DNA of 64,000 nucleotides from Monosporascus cannonballus (Eukaryota; Ascomycota; Sordariomycetes; Xylariales): contig QJNS01000057.1 in assembly GCA_004154925.1 (NCBI GenBank), forward strand, positions 291,614-355,613, in the 5' to 3' direction. Position numbers and translations under genes: made by a program. Positions within the stretch are counted from its first letter, which is position 1; the number at the start of each line of letters is the position of its first letter. Positions 45,301 to 57,560 of this stretch are shown here, one piece after another. Below the pieces are notes generated by a model. It was not told the DNA's origin and ran no database searches. It was given only the letters and a program-made list of their open reading frames with translations.

Positions 45301-46127
45301 ACGGATGACGAATGTCCTACGTAGAGCATCATGTGCCCATGTGCATTAAGGTAGCGGTTAGGAGGCACCCGGCCATCGGGCTAATACTTGTCAGCATGAA
45401 CTGTCAACTACACCGGGACGAAGACACACCACAGCGTATACTTGTCTCGTTAGGAGTTATAGTTAGGGTTGACAACGCTGATATCATGCCGTGATAGCGA
45501 GTTTCTAGGATCGCAAATGACCCTGACTCCAGGAGCAGCTTGTTACATGTATGGATCGTCATTGCAAACGGACAGCGGGAAGTTTTCTTTTAATACACGG
45601 GAACCACCATCAGTTACCTACACTGTGTGAAGATGGAGAAAACTGATCAGTGTTTAATTAGTCCTTATGGAGAATTATTTCAGCAGCTCTTCAGGGAGCA
45701 TTAGCAGGAAAAATTGAATTTAGCAGAAGCTTTGACCACTTCTAGGTCCCCAAATAGTGTGCTGCGCTCAGAGCTGGAACTTCCTCATTTCCAGACGCGA
45801 ATTACGCGCCCCGCTGTCAAAATATTGACATGAACAAAACCGTCAGCTATCATCGAGCCTTCAGCACTATTTAAAAGTCGTCCGGATTGGGATAAATTGA
45901 ATTGCTGCAGTCGAACCTGTTTCGGCTTAAAGAACAAGCGATTCCTGTTGTTCCCACTCCCCTGACGGGTCGCCAGTGGCTTGTGGTCTGATCAGTGATC
46001 GGGCGCTGTCGCATTGGGCGACCCCAGTATCTTGATTAGGTGGGAATAGCGCCTGTGGCTTGCCCCATCGAGATTCACTTTGCGCCCCATCGAAGCGCCG
46101 AGAGCCCGAGACAGCTGGGTCGGAACA
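42333..46127. other. Long spacer with only weak ORFs
   Basis: Candidates include 43111-43524 (+), reading GWFQDYEYEDWQFETAERKT, and 44480-44821 (-), described separately. None has a recognised domain. No tRNA or transposon end was found. Confidence 0.35.
44480..44821 (-). CDS. Hypothetical protein or exon, 113 aa
   Basis: The frame starts MHVHPLAQMHFATASF and contains DAIELWSECFDVDGRYTRAL followed by NPAITIQFIRDHPSAKTIWV. Composition is protein-like and soluble, with an alternating helix pattern. No family is recognised. The plus strand is also open at 44412-44801, so the strand is not secure. It may be one exon of a longer or broken gene. Confidence 0.3.
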   Translation of the reverse strand: MHVHPLAQMHFATASFNVIRPYPFSTWLRKLPRMPTKTVIDPLSYSSTKAKEPGDAIELWSECFDVDGRYTRALENNPAITIQFIRDHPSAKTIWVAASDILLESKEAPKTRP

Positions 46128-48564
46128 ATGTCGGACTATGATTCAGGAGACGACTTGTTGGCAGATGTCAATGTCGACGGTCTCGTTGCTACATCCAAAA
46201 GGGCACACTCGGAGGACGAGGACGATTACCATCAGGGTGAGCAGAAACAAGTATGCAAACGTATAAAAGCCCAAGACAATGATGCCCACCACATGGCCCG
46301 AGCGCATCAAATCCTCAAAGAGAGGTTTGGCTATGATAACTTCCGTCACGAACAGCGTTCTGCTATTCAATCCGTCCTAAGGGGCGAGAACACTCTCGTC
46401 ATCTTTCCCACGGGCGCAGGGAAATCGCTATGTTATCAGGTAAATATTCTCTTGATCCAAGCGCAATCATCTTGACTTATGCTCTCTTCAGATACCGGCA
46501 ATTGCCTTCGAGCACCTCGATGCCGAGAGCGGTGATGGAAGACCCGACGGCTCTGGCATCACAATTGTCGTCTCACCTCTGATTGCTCTCATGAAAGATC
46601 AGGTTGACTTCCTGAAGCGGAAAGGCATCCCTGCAGAATGTATGGACTCCACCAAGACATATGAACAGCAGCAGGAGACCAAGACAGCTATACGAGAAGG
46701 TCGCCTGCGGTTGCTCTACTGCGCCCCCGAGAGGCTGAACAACGAAGGATTCGTCGAAAGCATGAAGTATGTCCCAGGTGGCATCCGTCTGATTGCCGTA
46801 GATGAAGCCCACTGTATCTCCGAGTGGGGACATTCCTTCCGACCGGATTACCTGAAGGTAGCACGCTTCGCCGAAGAAATCAAAGCCGAGAGGGTTATTT
46901 GCCTTACCGCAACGGCTACGCCTCGCGTTGCTGATGATGTCTGCAAAGCGTTCAACATCAAGGAGTCAAACGTATACCGCACATCCCCATACAGACCCAA
47001 CTTGCAGCTGCTCGCCGAGTCCATGGAGACGAAGCAGGACAAATACCCGCGATTATTTAACTTTCTTCACACACATCGCGGTTCGACACTCGTTTGCGTC
47101 ACATTACAGAAGCAAGCCGAAGTTCTTGCCGATGACCTGCAAGATCAGGGGTTTAATGCAGTGGCATTCCATGCCGGTCTCAAGTCCGAAGAGAAGGCCA
47201 GGATTCAAGATAAGTTCATGGCGTCCGAGATACCGATTGTTGTTGCGACTATCGCCTTCGGTATGGGAATTGACAAGCCCGATATCCGTAATATTATTCA
47301 CTTCGACCTCTCTTCTACTATAGAGGAGTACAGCCAACAGATCGGCCGCGCCGGGAGAGATGGACTGGAAAGTCATTGCGTATTCTACATTTGCCCGGAG
47401 GATTTCTACCTCCGAGAAAACTTCGCCAGGGGTGACTTGCCGTCTCGCGACTCCTTACGTGGTCTTCTGAAAGAAGTGTTTAACCAGGAGGTGATTGACG
47501 ATACCAGGGGTGAGGGCTTCAAAATCAACCACTATCAACTCAGTCAAGACTATGATATCAGGCCCAGTCCACTCAACATTCTACTAGCGACGTTGGAACT
47601 TCGATTTGGCCTGATTAGGGCCATAACTCCCGAATACTCATCATACAAGTACGAGGCGACGAACAAGTACGGCTACTTCATCAAGATCGAAAAGACGCTG
47701 GCAGGGAAAGCCATATTCAATAATGCGAAGAAGGCGGTAAAACTGTATGACATCGACGTGACCGCAACTGCACGAGCTATAGGGATGCCGCGTAACGACA
47801 TCGTGAGGCGGCTCAACGAGTTAAACGATATGGGCGCTCTGGTACTGAAAGTGAGCGGCGTCCAGAATAGGTACAGGATCCTCAAGCCGCTCCCACAGAC
47901 AGACGAGGAGATCGATGACCTCGTCGACAAACTGTACGCCGACATGGAATCGCGCGAAACCGACGCGCTGAACCGGGTGCAACAGGTCGCGGATCTCATC
48001 ACAGGCAGCAAGTGCTTCGCCCACGCACTTGCGCAACACTTCGGCATGGGACTCCCCGACGGGAAGACGAGTTGCGGTCACTGTACCTACTGCCTGACCG
48101 GGAAGCCCGTCGTCCTGCCCCCGAAGCCGCACAGGCCGGTGGACATCTCGGGCATCAACAAGATCCTCGACGCCTGCGACGTGCGCGACGATCCGCGCTT
48201 CCTGGCCCGCGTCGCCTTCGGCATCAAGAGCCCCAGGGTCACGAGGCTCAAGCTGGACAGGATCCGGGAGTTCGCCTCCCTCGAGGACCACGATTTCGAC
48301 GTAAGTTTTCTCACTGTCTCACTACCTTGGACCGGGCTTTAGTTATGTGCCTGACGCTGATCTGATGTGCAGTCCCTGTTGAAGGAGTTCACGCGCGCCT
48401 GCGACGCCGCGGGGCGCGAACCGAACGTGCAGCGGGAGCCCCTCGTGAAGCGCGAGAGTAACTCGGCGCGCAGGTCTCCAACTAAGCGAGGTCGTGACGC
48501 TAAGCGTGGATCGTCGTCTTCTCAACGCGGGTCATTTTTGCGAGGCGGATCTCACAGAAAGTAA
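46128..48564 (+). CDS. RecQ-family ATP-dependent DNA helicase, three exons, 770 aa
   Basis: Exons are 46128-46439, 46492-48300 and 48373-48564, 2313 nt in frame. RecQ enzymes unwind DNA 3'-5' in recombination and fork repair in the nucleus. Exon 1 holds an acidic N-terminus, motif 0 (FGYDNFRHEQRSAIQ) and Walker A (FPTGAGKSLCYQ, split by intron 1). Exon 2 has VVSPLIALMKDQ, LLYCAPERL, Walker B with DEAH (VDEAHCISEWGHSFRPDY, D208), CLTATATP, VAFHAGL, VATIAFGMGIDKPDIR and QQIGRAGRDG (motif VI, about 387). A Cys set (KCFAHALAQHFG then CGHCTYC, about 610-636) resembles the RecQ zinc site but lies about 220 residues after motif VI rather than close to it; a winged-helix-like part precedes it. The C-terminal exon is basic (Arg, Ser, Lys). 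I chose the Met at 46128 (context AACAATGTC), though the frame is open to 46080. Confidence 0.93.
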
Positions 48565-49073
48565 CTGCTGGTCCTGAGCTGGCTCTATGAGGGGGTTCTT
48601 TGAGGAGACAAGGCTTGTGCTAATATTGCGGTAGGGTTTAGTGTACATCATCGGGTTTGGACTTGACGGGAGTTGCTGGGTGGCTGGAAATAGGATGAGT
48701 GAGAGCTATGTAGAGTGTGTGCGCGAGTAGTTGCCTGAGCTGCGCTAATAGATGTCCTTTGAAGGTAAATTCAAGGGAATTGAGTCCCTATGCCTGCGTT
48801 CCCAGGTGTCGGGGTTTCCCGTAGGTGAAGTTGTCATTGCCGTCACCACTTCAAGGACATTTCGGGTCTGCCTAGATGTCGAGCAGCGCGTTAACCTAAT
48901 ATCTAGCATGGAGAGATTTTATTCTTCCAGGAGTCTCCTAACCATGCTGAAAATAACCATACAAACAGCTTTTCCCCTTTAACACTCAGCTAACTTAAAG
49001 ACCAGTACTATCTCCCATTTCAGCCATATGGTAACAATTGTAGGTCTTATTAATTTATAACAACTTGTACATT
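48565..49073. other. Spacer between helicase and transposon block
   Basis: Downstream flank of the helicase gene. Nothing is recognised. Confidence 0.4.
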
Positions 49074-49078
49074 ATCTT

Positions 49079-49265
49079 TGTCGTGGAATAGGGGTATCTG
49101 TGTTAGTTATCAAGCTCCATAGCACCCGGAAGAACCTTATTCCGGCGCTCCTACAGTATATAGAAAACTTCCTAACTACCGCTTCTTAAGGCTTAATTCT
49201 AGTTAAACAATTATTACTTCTCATATTTTATGCAATTTTTTTTTGCAATTAACCTAATTATAACA
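49079..49265 (+). repeat. 5' LTR of the copia-type element
   Basis: 187 bp, TG...CA ends, preceded by target site ATCTT. It is less mutated in its first half than the 3' LTR and more mutated in its second half. Confidence 0.85.
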
Positions 49266-49280
49266 ATTATAAGCCCGATA
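49266..49280 (+). other. Probable tRNA primer-binding site (initiator Met, internal)
   Basis: ATTATAAGCCCG directly follows the 5' LTR. With two RIP-type changes (G to A) reversed it would pair with the anticodon arm of initiator tRNA-Met, the half-tRNA primer typical of copia elements. Confidence 0.55.
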
Positions 49281-49441
49281 ATTTAATTACGTAAAATAAT
49301 TATAATTAAATTAATCGCAATTTTTTATTTATTAATTTAAAATATTACATTACTTATTAATATGTTAAATAATCTTATTTTTAAAAATATATTTTTTAAA
49401 AATTATTTTAATTATCCTAATTAATTTTTTTTTTACGATTT

Positions 49442-49606
49442 TGTCACGGGCCAAGAGCCCTAGTGGAGGGATTAGCGTAGCGCTAATCCCGTGGCTCCTG
49501 TATATATAGCTAGCTGCTCCCACGCATCTTCTCAGCTGTTCCCTAGATTTCTCAATAGACCTGTTGTGGCCCATATCCTTAGTTACTGCGTATGCAGCCC
49601 CTTACA
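49442..49606. mobile_element. Solo LTR, 165 bp, with perfect 5-bp target duplication
   Basis: TGTCACGG...CCCTTACA is flanked by GATTT on both sides (49437-49441 and 49607-49611). It has normal GC content inside AT-rich RIP-mutated DNA. It contains a TATATATAG box near 49500 and an exact hairpin (GGGATTAGCG, loop TAG, CGCTAATCCC) at about 49468-49490. It is not related to the 187-bp LTR family by eye. Confidence 0.88.
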
Positions 49607-49611
49607 GATTT

Positions 49612-52600
49612 AACGCTATTTTACGTAACGTATAGCACCTTATAAACCGTAATATATTTAACGCGAATTATTTTGTGGGTTTTCGGAAAAAATTTTTAAT
49701 CGAAAAATATACTGCAAAAATTAATATTAAAACGAAAACAAATATATAAAGGTATTAGCTTTTTGGGAAAACTTTTATATTAATATCGTTTAACGTAAAT
49801 CTTTTCTAAAAAAGCTTAAAGAATTATTCCTTAATAATTTTGAAAAAAATACAATAAAAATATCAAACGTTGTACGAAAACCGTATGCAAAAAATAACGG
49901 GAAACTTTTAAAACTAATATCTAATACCTTAATATTTAAATATAAATTAATGTAATAATAGAAAATGAATTTTTAAAAACGCCCAAATTACTTTAATCGT
50001 CTAAAGAAAAATTACAATATAAGATTTATTTATAAAATTAAAAAATTAACTCGCTTTTTTTTTTACTAAGTACCATTTCGACGATATGCGAAAATTACCG
50101 TAAAGCCTTACGCCTAACTAAAATAGGCCACATAAAACCTAATTAATAATATTAAACCTAATATATTACTTATATTAAAGCGAAAATATATACTTTTTAA
50201 AAATTAAAGAGATATTCGTAATAAAGGATTTCCTAAATGCCGTAAAAAATATTTTACATTAAATTAAAGATAATAAAAATTAATTAACTTTATTAAAAAA
50301 TAAATTTTTAATAAATTTATAAAAAGCTTAAAAAACTTAAAAATTAGTTTTCGGCTATATGCCATAAAAATAAATTAAGGGCCAAAATTAAAAAGTTCGG
50401 AAGTTTCGTTATTATATTACTAAATGTACAATTTAAAAAAACATTATTATAACTTAAAATAAGTTTTATTTTATTAAATACGTTTTTAAAAAAAGAAAAT
50501 AAATATTTTTGCCTAATTACGTTAAATAAGATTTACTTATAAAAACTTAACGAATACGTTTATTTACGTTTTGCGATTACGGAGTTAATTATCCGGAAAT
50601 TTTATTACTTAAATTAAAAAGATATTAGAAAAATTCATAAATGATTTAAATATAATTAATAAAAGAAATTCAGTTAGAACTTTATAAAATTTCTTAAATA
50701 AAAAAAAGTTATTCGGAAAATTATAAAATAATTAACGTTTATTTTTATTATGTAATTCGGTAATATTATTATAACGTTTTTTAATTTACGTACCTTAAAT
50801 TCTTTTAATTTAATTTTAAGAATTTATATTATTATTTATTTTAGTACGTATTTTTTATTTTAATTTACCCTATTTAATGATTATAAGGCCAGGTGTTTGG
50901 TAAATTTTAAAAAACTTATTTATTCCCGGTACCTTTATACTTAATATTATAGAAAATACAATAAAAACGGGTATTTCCTTATTTTCGATTAATGGTATAA
51001 AGGAGAAAATAATTAAAAAATATTATATAAAACCTTTAATAAATTAAAGCATAATTTTATATTTAAAAATATGGTAATAATAGAAAAAGTTTATATTAAT
51101 ATTATTTTAAATACTTTATTTTATAAAACTGGGATTTAATATTACGGTTTGGATTATTTCTTCAAAATAAGAAAAATTAGAGAAAATATTTTTTGCGGAA
51201 TTTTAATAATTACATAATTTAAATTTTTTCTAAAATAAACCGTTTTCTTTTTATTCGAACATTTTATTAACAATTTCGCAAAATTTAATTAAAGTTTTAA
51301 TATATTTAACGATTAATAAAAAAAAGAAAAAAGGCAGTAAAAGCGATTAAGGAATTATTTACGGCCCCGTATAAGAACAAAAAACTTTTAATACTTAAAA
51401 TTAAAATATTTAAAACTTATAATATTAAAATCGTTCGTTAAAAATATTAGGAGCGTTATTATAAAAGGGATAATACGCCGGAAATATAAGGCTTATATTC
51501 GTACATACGTTTTTCAAATAATTTTAAGGCGTATATTAAAAAATTAAACCTTTAAATTCTTTTAATGTATTACGTAAAATTATTTTAATTATTTTGCGAG
51601 TTACGATAATTTTAAGTAATTCCTAATAATTAAAAATAAGTATAATAAGAAATTTTTCGTTTTTTTAATTATTAATCGTATTTAAGAAGTAAAGTTCCGA
51701 GTTATTAAGGTTTTCGAATATTAAGTATGCAAATAATATAAGTTCCTTATTTATAAAATTAAGCAAAATAAACAAGACTAAAATAATCGTAATAAATAAA
51801 TATAAAACTTATTAAATATAATATATTACAAAAGGCATTAAATTTAAGTTTTTATCCTTATATATTAAATAATTTATAAAAAAGGCGAATAAACAAGGTA
51901 AAAAATAATTAATAAAGTTTTTAAAATAAGGTTAAAAACAAATTTTCTTAAAAAGCTTTGGCTTAAAGTAATAAAAATAATAACGTAAATATATAATATA
52001 AGCCCGAATTATTTTTACAGTTAATTATTATCTAATAAAATATTTGTTCGTTAATTTCAGCAATATTTTTATTAATATAACCCCGCCGTAATTAATAAAA
52101 TTACCGTAAATTTTAAACCCGATTAATCTAGAATTTTCGCATACGGCGTACGAATATATCCGTTAACAAAAAAACGAAAAACAAAAATAAATAAACGAAT
52201 ATAAAAGGTTAAACCGAAAACTTATGTCGGATATCTAGTAAAGTACCGAATTTTTAATATTTACCGAATATAAGTATTCAAATTTCGCAAGGTTATTATT
52301 ATACGTAATGTTACGTTCGATAAGGATATTTTTTATCAGTTAAAAAAAGAAAAGAAAAGGCGTTCGCCTTAGTTATAAGCCGAGAACTTATATAAAATTT
52401 CTATATCTTTTAAAATCTAATTAAAAAAGATTTAATTTTCGAAATAATTAACGTATAAAATAACTTATATATTAATTACAGTATTTTAAAAAACGCAAAA
52501 GGTTTTAATTCCGAGTTTAAAAATTCAACAAGTAATTAACTAGGGGGTTAAAATTCGGAAATAAAAGAATTTACGGGTAAAGCTGAAATTAATTATAGAT

Positions 52601-53539
52601 TTTTAACTCCTAAACGCATTTTTGATCCGGAAAATAAAATCCAGAGAAACGCTTAAAAAACAAGATTTAATTATTTACTAACGTCGAAACTTAGCTATTT
52701 GCTAAAAGTATAAAATCCGCGGAATATTCGTAAGCTTATTATTAAAAAAAATAATACGGAAAAAATCTCCCTGAAAATGCACTTAACGAGAACTATAGGT
52801 AAATTAGTTTATTCGTATATATTTAAAACCAGGTTCGGAATTTTAATAAGTAAGGAAATTTCGATAATTAAAAGAACTTTATTTCCCGTATTCCCATATT
52901 TAAGAAAAATAAGAAAAAATAACCGCAAATACTTATTCGCAAAAATAAAAAACTACGAAAACGAAAAAATCTTAATAATAGTAAAAACGACGGCGTTTAT
53001 TCGATAAATGCCATTATGATTTACAAAAATAACAAAATATATTTAACCTTAAATCGAAATTAAAAAAAGTTAATTATTTATTCTTCTTATTATAATATGC
53101 AGTAAAATAAGGATATAAAAAGCTTTATACTTTCTATATAATAATTGCGGTAAAGATATAAAAAAACGTTAAAAAGTTAGGTATAATATTTAGCAAATCC
53201 AGAATTTATAAAAATTAATTAATTAAACCGCATAAATTTAAAAGAATTTCGAGAAGTATTTTTTAAGATAAACCGTTAAAAAGAATACTAAAAAAATTAA
53301 AGCGTTTACAAAACGCGAAATACAGAAAAAATATACCAATTATATAAACTAAATTTAAATTAATCCTTTTAAAAAAGGTCTTTATATATAAATTTAATAA
53401 AAATAACTGGTTAAAACGTTACAAATTACGTATTTACGTATACGACAATTTTCAAAAAGCCGATTCGCTTATTAGTATTTATATTATTACGTTCACGGCT
53501 AAATTTTTTAAAATAATTATAGCTATAATTATTAAATTC
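49612..53539 (+). mobile_element. Copia internal region, gag to integrase part, RIP-decayed
   Basis: About 3.9 kb of AT-rich sequence without intact ORFs. By position between the primer site and the reverse transcriptase it should hold gag, protease and integrase. I could not identify individual motifs through the mutations. A 76-codon open frame at 52777-53007 is basic and lies in this relic; I do not treat it as a gene. Confidence 0.5.
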
Positions 53540-53850
53540 GATTTTGAAATTCGTTAATTCGATATCGAAATAACTTTTTTAAATGTTTTTCGCAAAAAAT
53601 AAGTTAAAATAATTTAAGTTTTCCCTAATAATTTTAAAAAAAACGGAATATGCGTAAAGTTCGAACGAATGCTATATGAACTTAGGAATTCACCTTTATT
53701 ATGGTATCGAGAATTTTTTTTATCTTACAGAAATTAAGGTTTACCGTATCTTTAAAAAAGCCGTACTTATTTTATAATAAATAACGTACGCTTATTTTTA
53801 TATTTTTTATTAATAATTTATTATGTTTTTATTACTGAAACAATTAATAT
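53540..53850 (+). pseudogene. Copia reverse transcriptase relic
   Basis: The plus-strand frame reads FDIEITFLNV (family FDV.TAFLNA), then after stops FPNNFKKNGICVKFERMLYE directly followed by LRNSPLLWYREF (family P.GF..G.V..L.ALYGLRQSP..WY.EF). A hydrophobic stretch stands where the YVDD block should be. Missing residues are explained by G-to-A and C-to-T changes. At least four stops interrupt it. Confidence 0.75.
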
Positions 53851-55447
53851 TAAACCGATAAATTACTTTTAAAGTTAAGGGGAATATATAAAGTTAAAAA
53901 CCAAAACGAAAAAAATTAATTCCTAAATATTTAAATAATTCGAGATAAATTTAAAAAACATTTCGTGATTTATAATTTTTATATTAAAAAAAGTATTATT
54001 CATTTTGAGCTTATAAAAAACGTTTACGTACCTTTAACCTCTTTAAAGATTAAAAAATCTACCCCTAATACCGGAATAATATTTAAAAAAATAAATTAAA
54101 AATTATTAAAAATGCGTAAATTTTATTTTGTATATAATAATTATAATTCGCCTAAACGAAATTTACGTAATTTCTGTATTATTAAAATTTCTAATTAATT
54201 TATTTAATAAATATACTAAAATAATTAATAAAGTAATCCGTTATTTTTATTATATATTTTTTAAATAAATATATATAAAAGTAAAAGTACGAAACGTTAA
54301 ACGTTATTAATTATAGGAAACGTATCGTTTGCCGATAATCCCGAAACGCGATAACTTTTTTAAAATTATATAATAATTTTGTTTTAAAAATTAATTATAT
54401 AAAAAATAATTTTTTAAATGACGATAACGATTTCCATAATAAAAATTAAATTATTTACGTCAAAGCATACAATTAAAAAATTATGATTTTTAAATATTTA
54501 TTTTAAAATTTAAAATTAATATTAAATTCATAATATGGGAAAGTAAAACAAATCAATATTTAATTATTTTAAAAATAAATTCGTAAATCGTTTAGCGTAA
54601 TTTATTTATTTATAATTTAAATATTTACTAACGCATTAATAAAAAGTTTTTCTAAATAATAATTGGAATATTTTAAATTATTTTTTAATTTATAAAATTT
54701 ATAGCAAATATAATCGAAAAAATATAAAAATAAACAAATACGTAATATTTTTTTAGATTTAGGTTTTTCGAAATAAACCTTTTTTTAATTTTTTTAAAAA
54801 AAATCTAAAAATTACTATTATTATTATTATTATATCTACGGCAAAAACAAATCGAAAATTTATTTATCTAAGGCCAGCATTTACGTACGTATAATAAATA
54901 TATTATTAATAAACGTTATTATAATAATAAACGTACCCGTACCTTGTTATTTTTTTTAAAAGTATAAAAATAGCCGTATAAAGATAATTTATTTTTTATA
55001 ATTTTGGTTAATATTTTTTCTAAAATATAAAAACGGGAATATAAAAAGTATATACGGTAAAAAACGTCGTTTTCGAATGCTTTTACGAAATATATTACGG
55101 TAGCGTAAATAACGACAGGATTATAATTAATAATTAATAAAAAAATCCTAAAAAATAAGAAAATACATATATTAATATGTAAGGATATCCGAAAACGTAA
55201 CGCCAGCAATAATTACCTACGGCGGCATTATAATATATGCCGTCGGAACGGCCGGCAAACACGGAATGTAAATAACCGAAATAAAGTTCGGAACGGTACG
55301 TTTTACGCGTAGGATATTAACGAGACGGATAAGCGGATATTGCAAATATTACGAACATCGTAAACGTAATAACAAATACGAACGCGGGCGAAATAAGAAC
55401 GTTTTATTTACGTTCGGCATCGGCCGTAATATTTGCAATAATAATAA
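53851..55447 (+). mobile_element. Copia internal region, RNase H side, RIP-decayed
   Basis: AT-rich and ORF-free to about 55200. From about 55210 to 55440 the composition is less extreme. No motif was identified. A minus-strand open frame (54919-55209) is regarded as chance. Confidence 0.45.
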
Positions 55448-55653
55448 TGTAAGATAATGGACAGCTGTGAGCTGAATGAGGTGATCTCCGACCAGTCGTA
55501 GAGCAGATTCCAAGAAGTAAGTGTATTAGGTTACTTTCATCTGGCGTTTCCCACTAGCTGCCAGATGGTGGATTTATACTAGTGAGTGGGTCGGTGGCTG
55601 ATCGGTGGCTAGTCGGCTATCAGCCTTATCCTCATAGGGGCTGTATTCTCACA
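55448..55653. mobile_element. Solo LTR, 206 bp, with perfect 5-bp target duplication
   Basis: It starts TGTAAGA and ends TCTCACA, near-perfect inverted ends. AATAA flanks it on both sides (55443-55447 and 55654-55658). GC content is normal within RIP-mutated DNA, so it probably inserted after RIP. It is a different family from the other LTRs here. Confidence 0.85.
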
Positions 55654-55664
55654 AATAACGGTAA

Positions 55665-55682
55665 CGGCGGCGGCGGCGGCCT
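55665..55682. repeat. CGG microsatellite
   Basis: Five to six CGG units lie just outside the 55448-55653 solo LTR. Confidence 0.8.
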
Positions 55683-55909
55683 CCGCATATATTACATAGA
55701 TTACGCGAACGCAAACGACTATAACGCGTTAAATTTAAAAGGCTATTTATTATAATTATTATAAACAAATTTATATAAAATTACTTAATAATAATATTTA
55801 CGTTATTATTAATATTATTATTATTAATAATATTAATTATAATTAATAATTAATATATTTAATAATTTTTAATATATATAATTTACGCGTAAAAAATAAA
55901 AATAATAAT

Positions 55910-55911
55910 TA

Positions 55912-55980
<69 letters not shown>

Positions 55981-55981
55981 C
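55910..55981. repeat. AAT microsatellite, over 20 units
   Basis: A nearly uninterrupted AAT run of about 70 bp in the AT-rich block. Confidence 0.95.
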
Positions 55982-56251
55982 ATCTGTATTATATACGTTA
56001 ATTTAATAATTATTTTTTCTTAATATAAGATATTTACAAAATTATTATGCGAATTAAAAAAATTTTTAATACGCGAAAATAATAAAAAAAGTAAGCGAGC
56101 AAAACGTAAACCTTATTATTTCGATATTTATTATTATGGCGGTAATAAAAAAACGAATATAATATTAATTTTTCCTCCTTATATTTAATATACGTATAGC
56201 TTATTTTTTATTAGTCAAACTAATTAATTATATTATTTTTTATCATTATAA

Positions 56252-56644
56252 TGTTATAACCTAACGATCTTGGCTTTCCTAAACGGTCGAAGAGCTTAGG
56301 TACTTAAGCCCGACCATGCTAAGAAGATCACGTAATTGGCTCAAAGGGCTTAAGAGCTTGGCGCCTTTAAGCCGGTTAAGCCAGTAAGTAACTTAAAAGG
56401 CTTAAAGAGCTTAAAAATTTAAGCCGGTTAAGTGGTTTAAGCCGAAAGTAAAATATATACGTTTATTAATTCCATAATTTAAATAACTTTAACTTATAAT
56501 ATAATATCGTTACCTAAAATATTTTTAATATTACGAAACGTAATACGTTATTATATTTATTATTTAAATTCTTACGATATTCTTATTAATATAAATCCGT
56601 TAGCTTAAAGTTTAATAATTAATTAAACTTTATAATTTGTTATA
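56252..56644 (+). repeat. 5' LTR of the gypsy element
   Basis: It aligns end to end with 62608-63000 and is visibly more AT-rich than it. Confidence 0.85.
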
Positions 56645-57499
56645 TATTATAAGTTTTTATTTAATAATACCGTTAAACTTTAAGTAATATTTAACATTAT
56701 TAAAATATTAACCAGCATTTAGAAAACTCTTATTTAACAATTTTAGGCTTAAATTCGAGAATTAGAAAAAAAAGTTCGATAACTTAAAGTTACGTTATTT
56801 GCCTAACCTTTTTTCGTCCGCATAAAGCCAAAAAAGCCGGAACCTTACGATAAAAAAGGCAGTTTTTAAACTTTTCTAATTTAGGTACGAATTTACTTTC
56901 GTTTCCTAGACCTTAATAATTTAGCGGATATGGTTCTAGTAATAAAAATATATTTAACAGAAAATACGGCTAATTAATTTAAGCTTATTGTGAAAAACTT
57001 TTTAAAAATAAAAAAGCTGGATAAAAAGGATTTTATTAATAATGTTTTTTTATTTTATATTAATTTCGAAAATAAAATATACGATAATTTTGGTAATCCG
57101 GATAAAAAACGATTTGCGGTTTAGTAACTTTTATAATTTAAATAAAAAAAACCTATATTTAAATACGCCATAACTTTTAAGAATTTTGCAGTTAAGGCAG
57201 AATGGGAAAATAACGAAACCAATACCTTTATTAATATGTTTTATAAAAGATTAAAAGATAATATAAAAAAATAAAATTATTCGGATTAAATGATTAATTG
57301 CTTTAAATCGGTATATCGTAAAGGTAATTAAGATCGATAATCGATAATTTAAAAAACGATAAGAGAAAAAAGAATAATATGCTTTATGTTCGAGATATAA
57401 TAAGTTTAATTAAGGGAAAAAACGAGATGCATTTTTTACTTTTTACGGAACGGCGCTAGGACTTATGGAACTTGGCGTTACTTATAAACAAAATTAAAG

Positions 57500-57560
57500 C
57501 CAGATTAAGTGCTTTCATTACGGCAAAATAGGACATAAAGTTTATAAATATAAAAAACTT
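57500..57560 (+). pseudogene. Gypsy gag zinc-knuckle relic
   Basis: The frame reads CFHYGKIGHKVYKYK, which is a CCHC knuckle in which two Cys have become Tyr by G-to-A change. Confidence 0.65.

Noticed and set aside
46128..48564. Telomere-linked RecQ helicase
   Set aside because: The gene has introns and a normal RecQ core, and no telomere or subtelomeric repeat array is present next to it. The short telomere-like tract is 29 kb away.
52777..53007. 76-codon basic ORF in the AT-rich block
   Set aside because: It lies in the RIP-decayed copia interior and is too short and compositionally biased to count as a gene.
55466..55653. Alternative solo-LTR start at the inner TGTGAG
   Set aside because: That start gives no target duplication. 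Starting at 55448 gives perfect AATAA on both sides and matching inverted ends.
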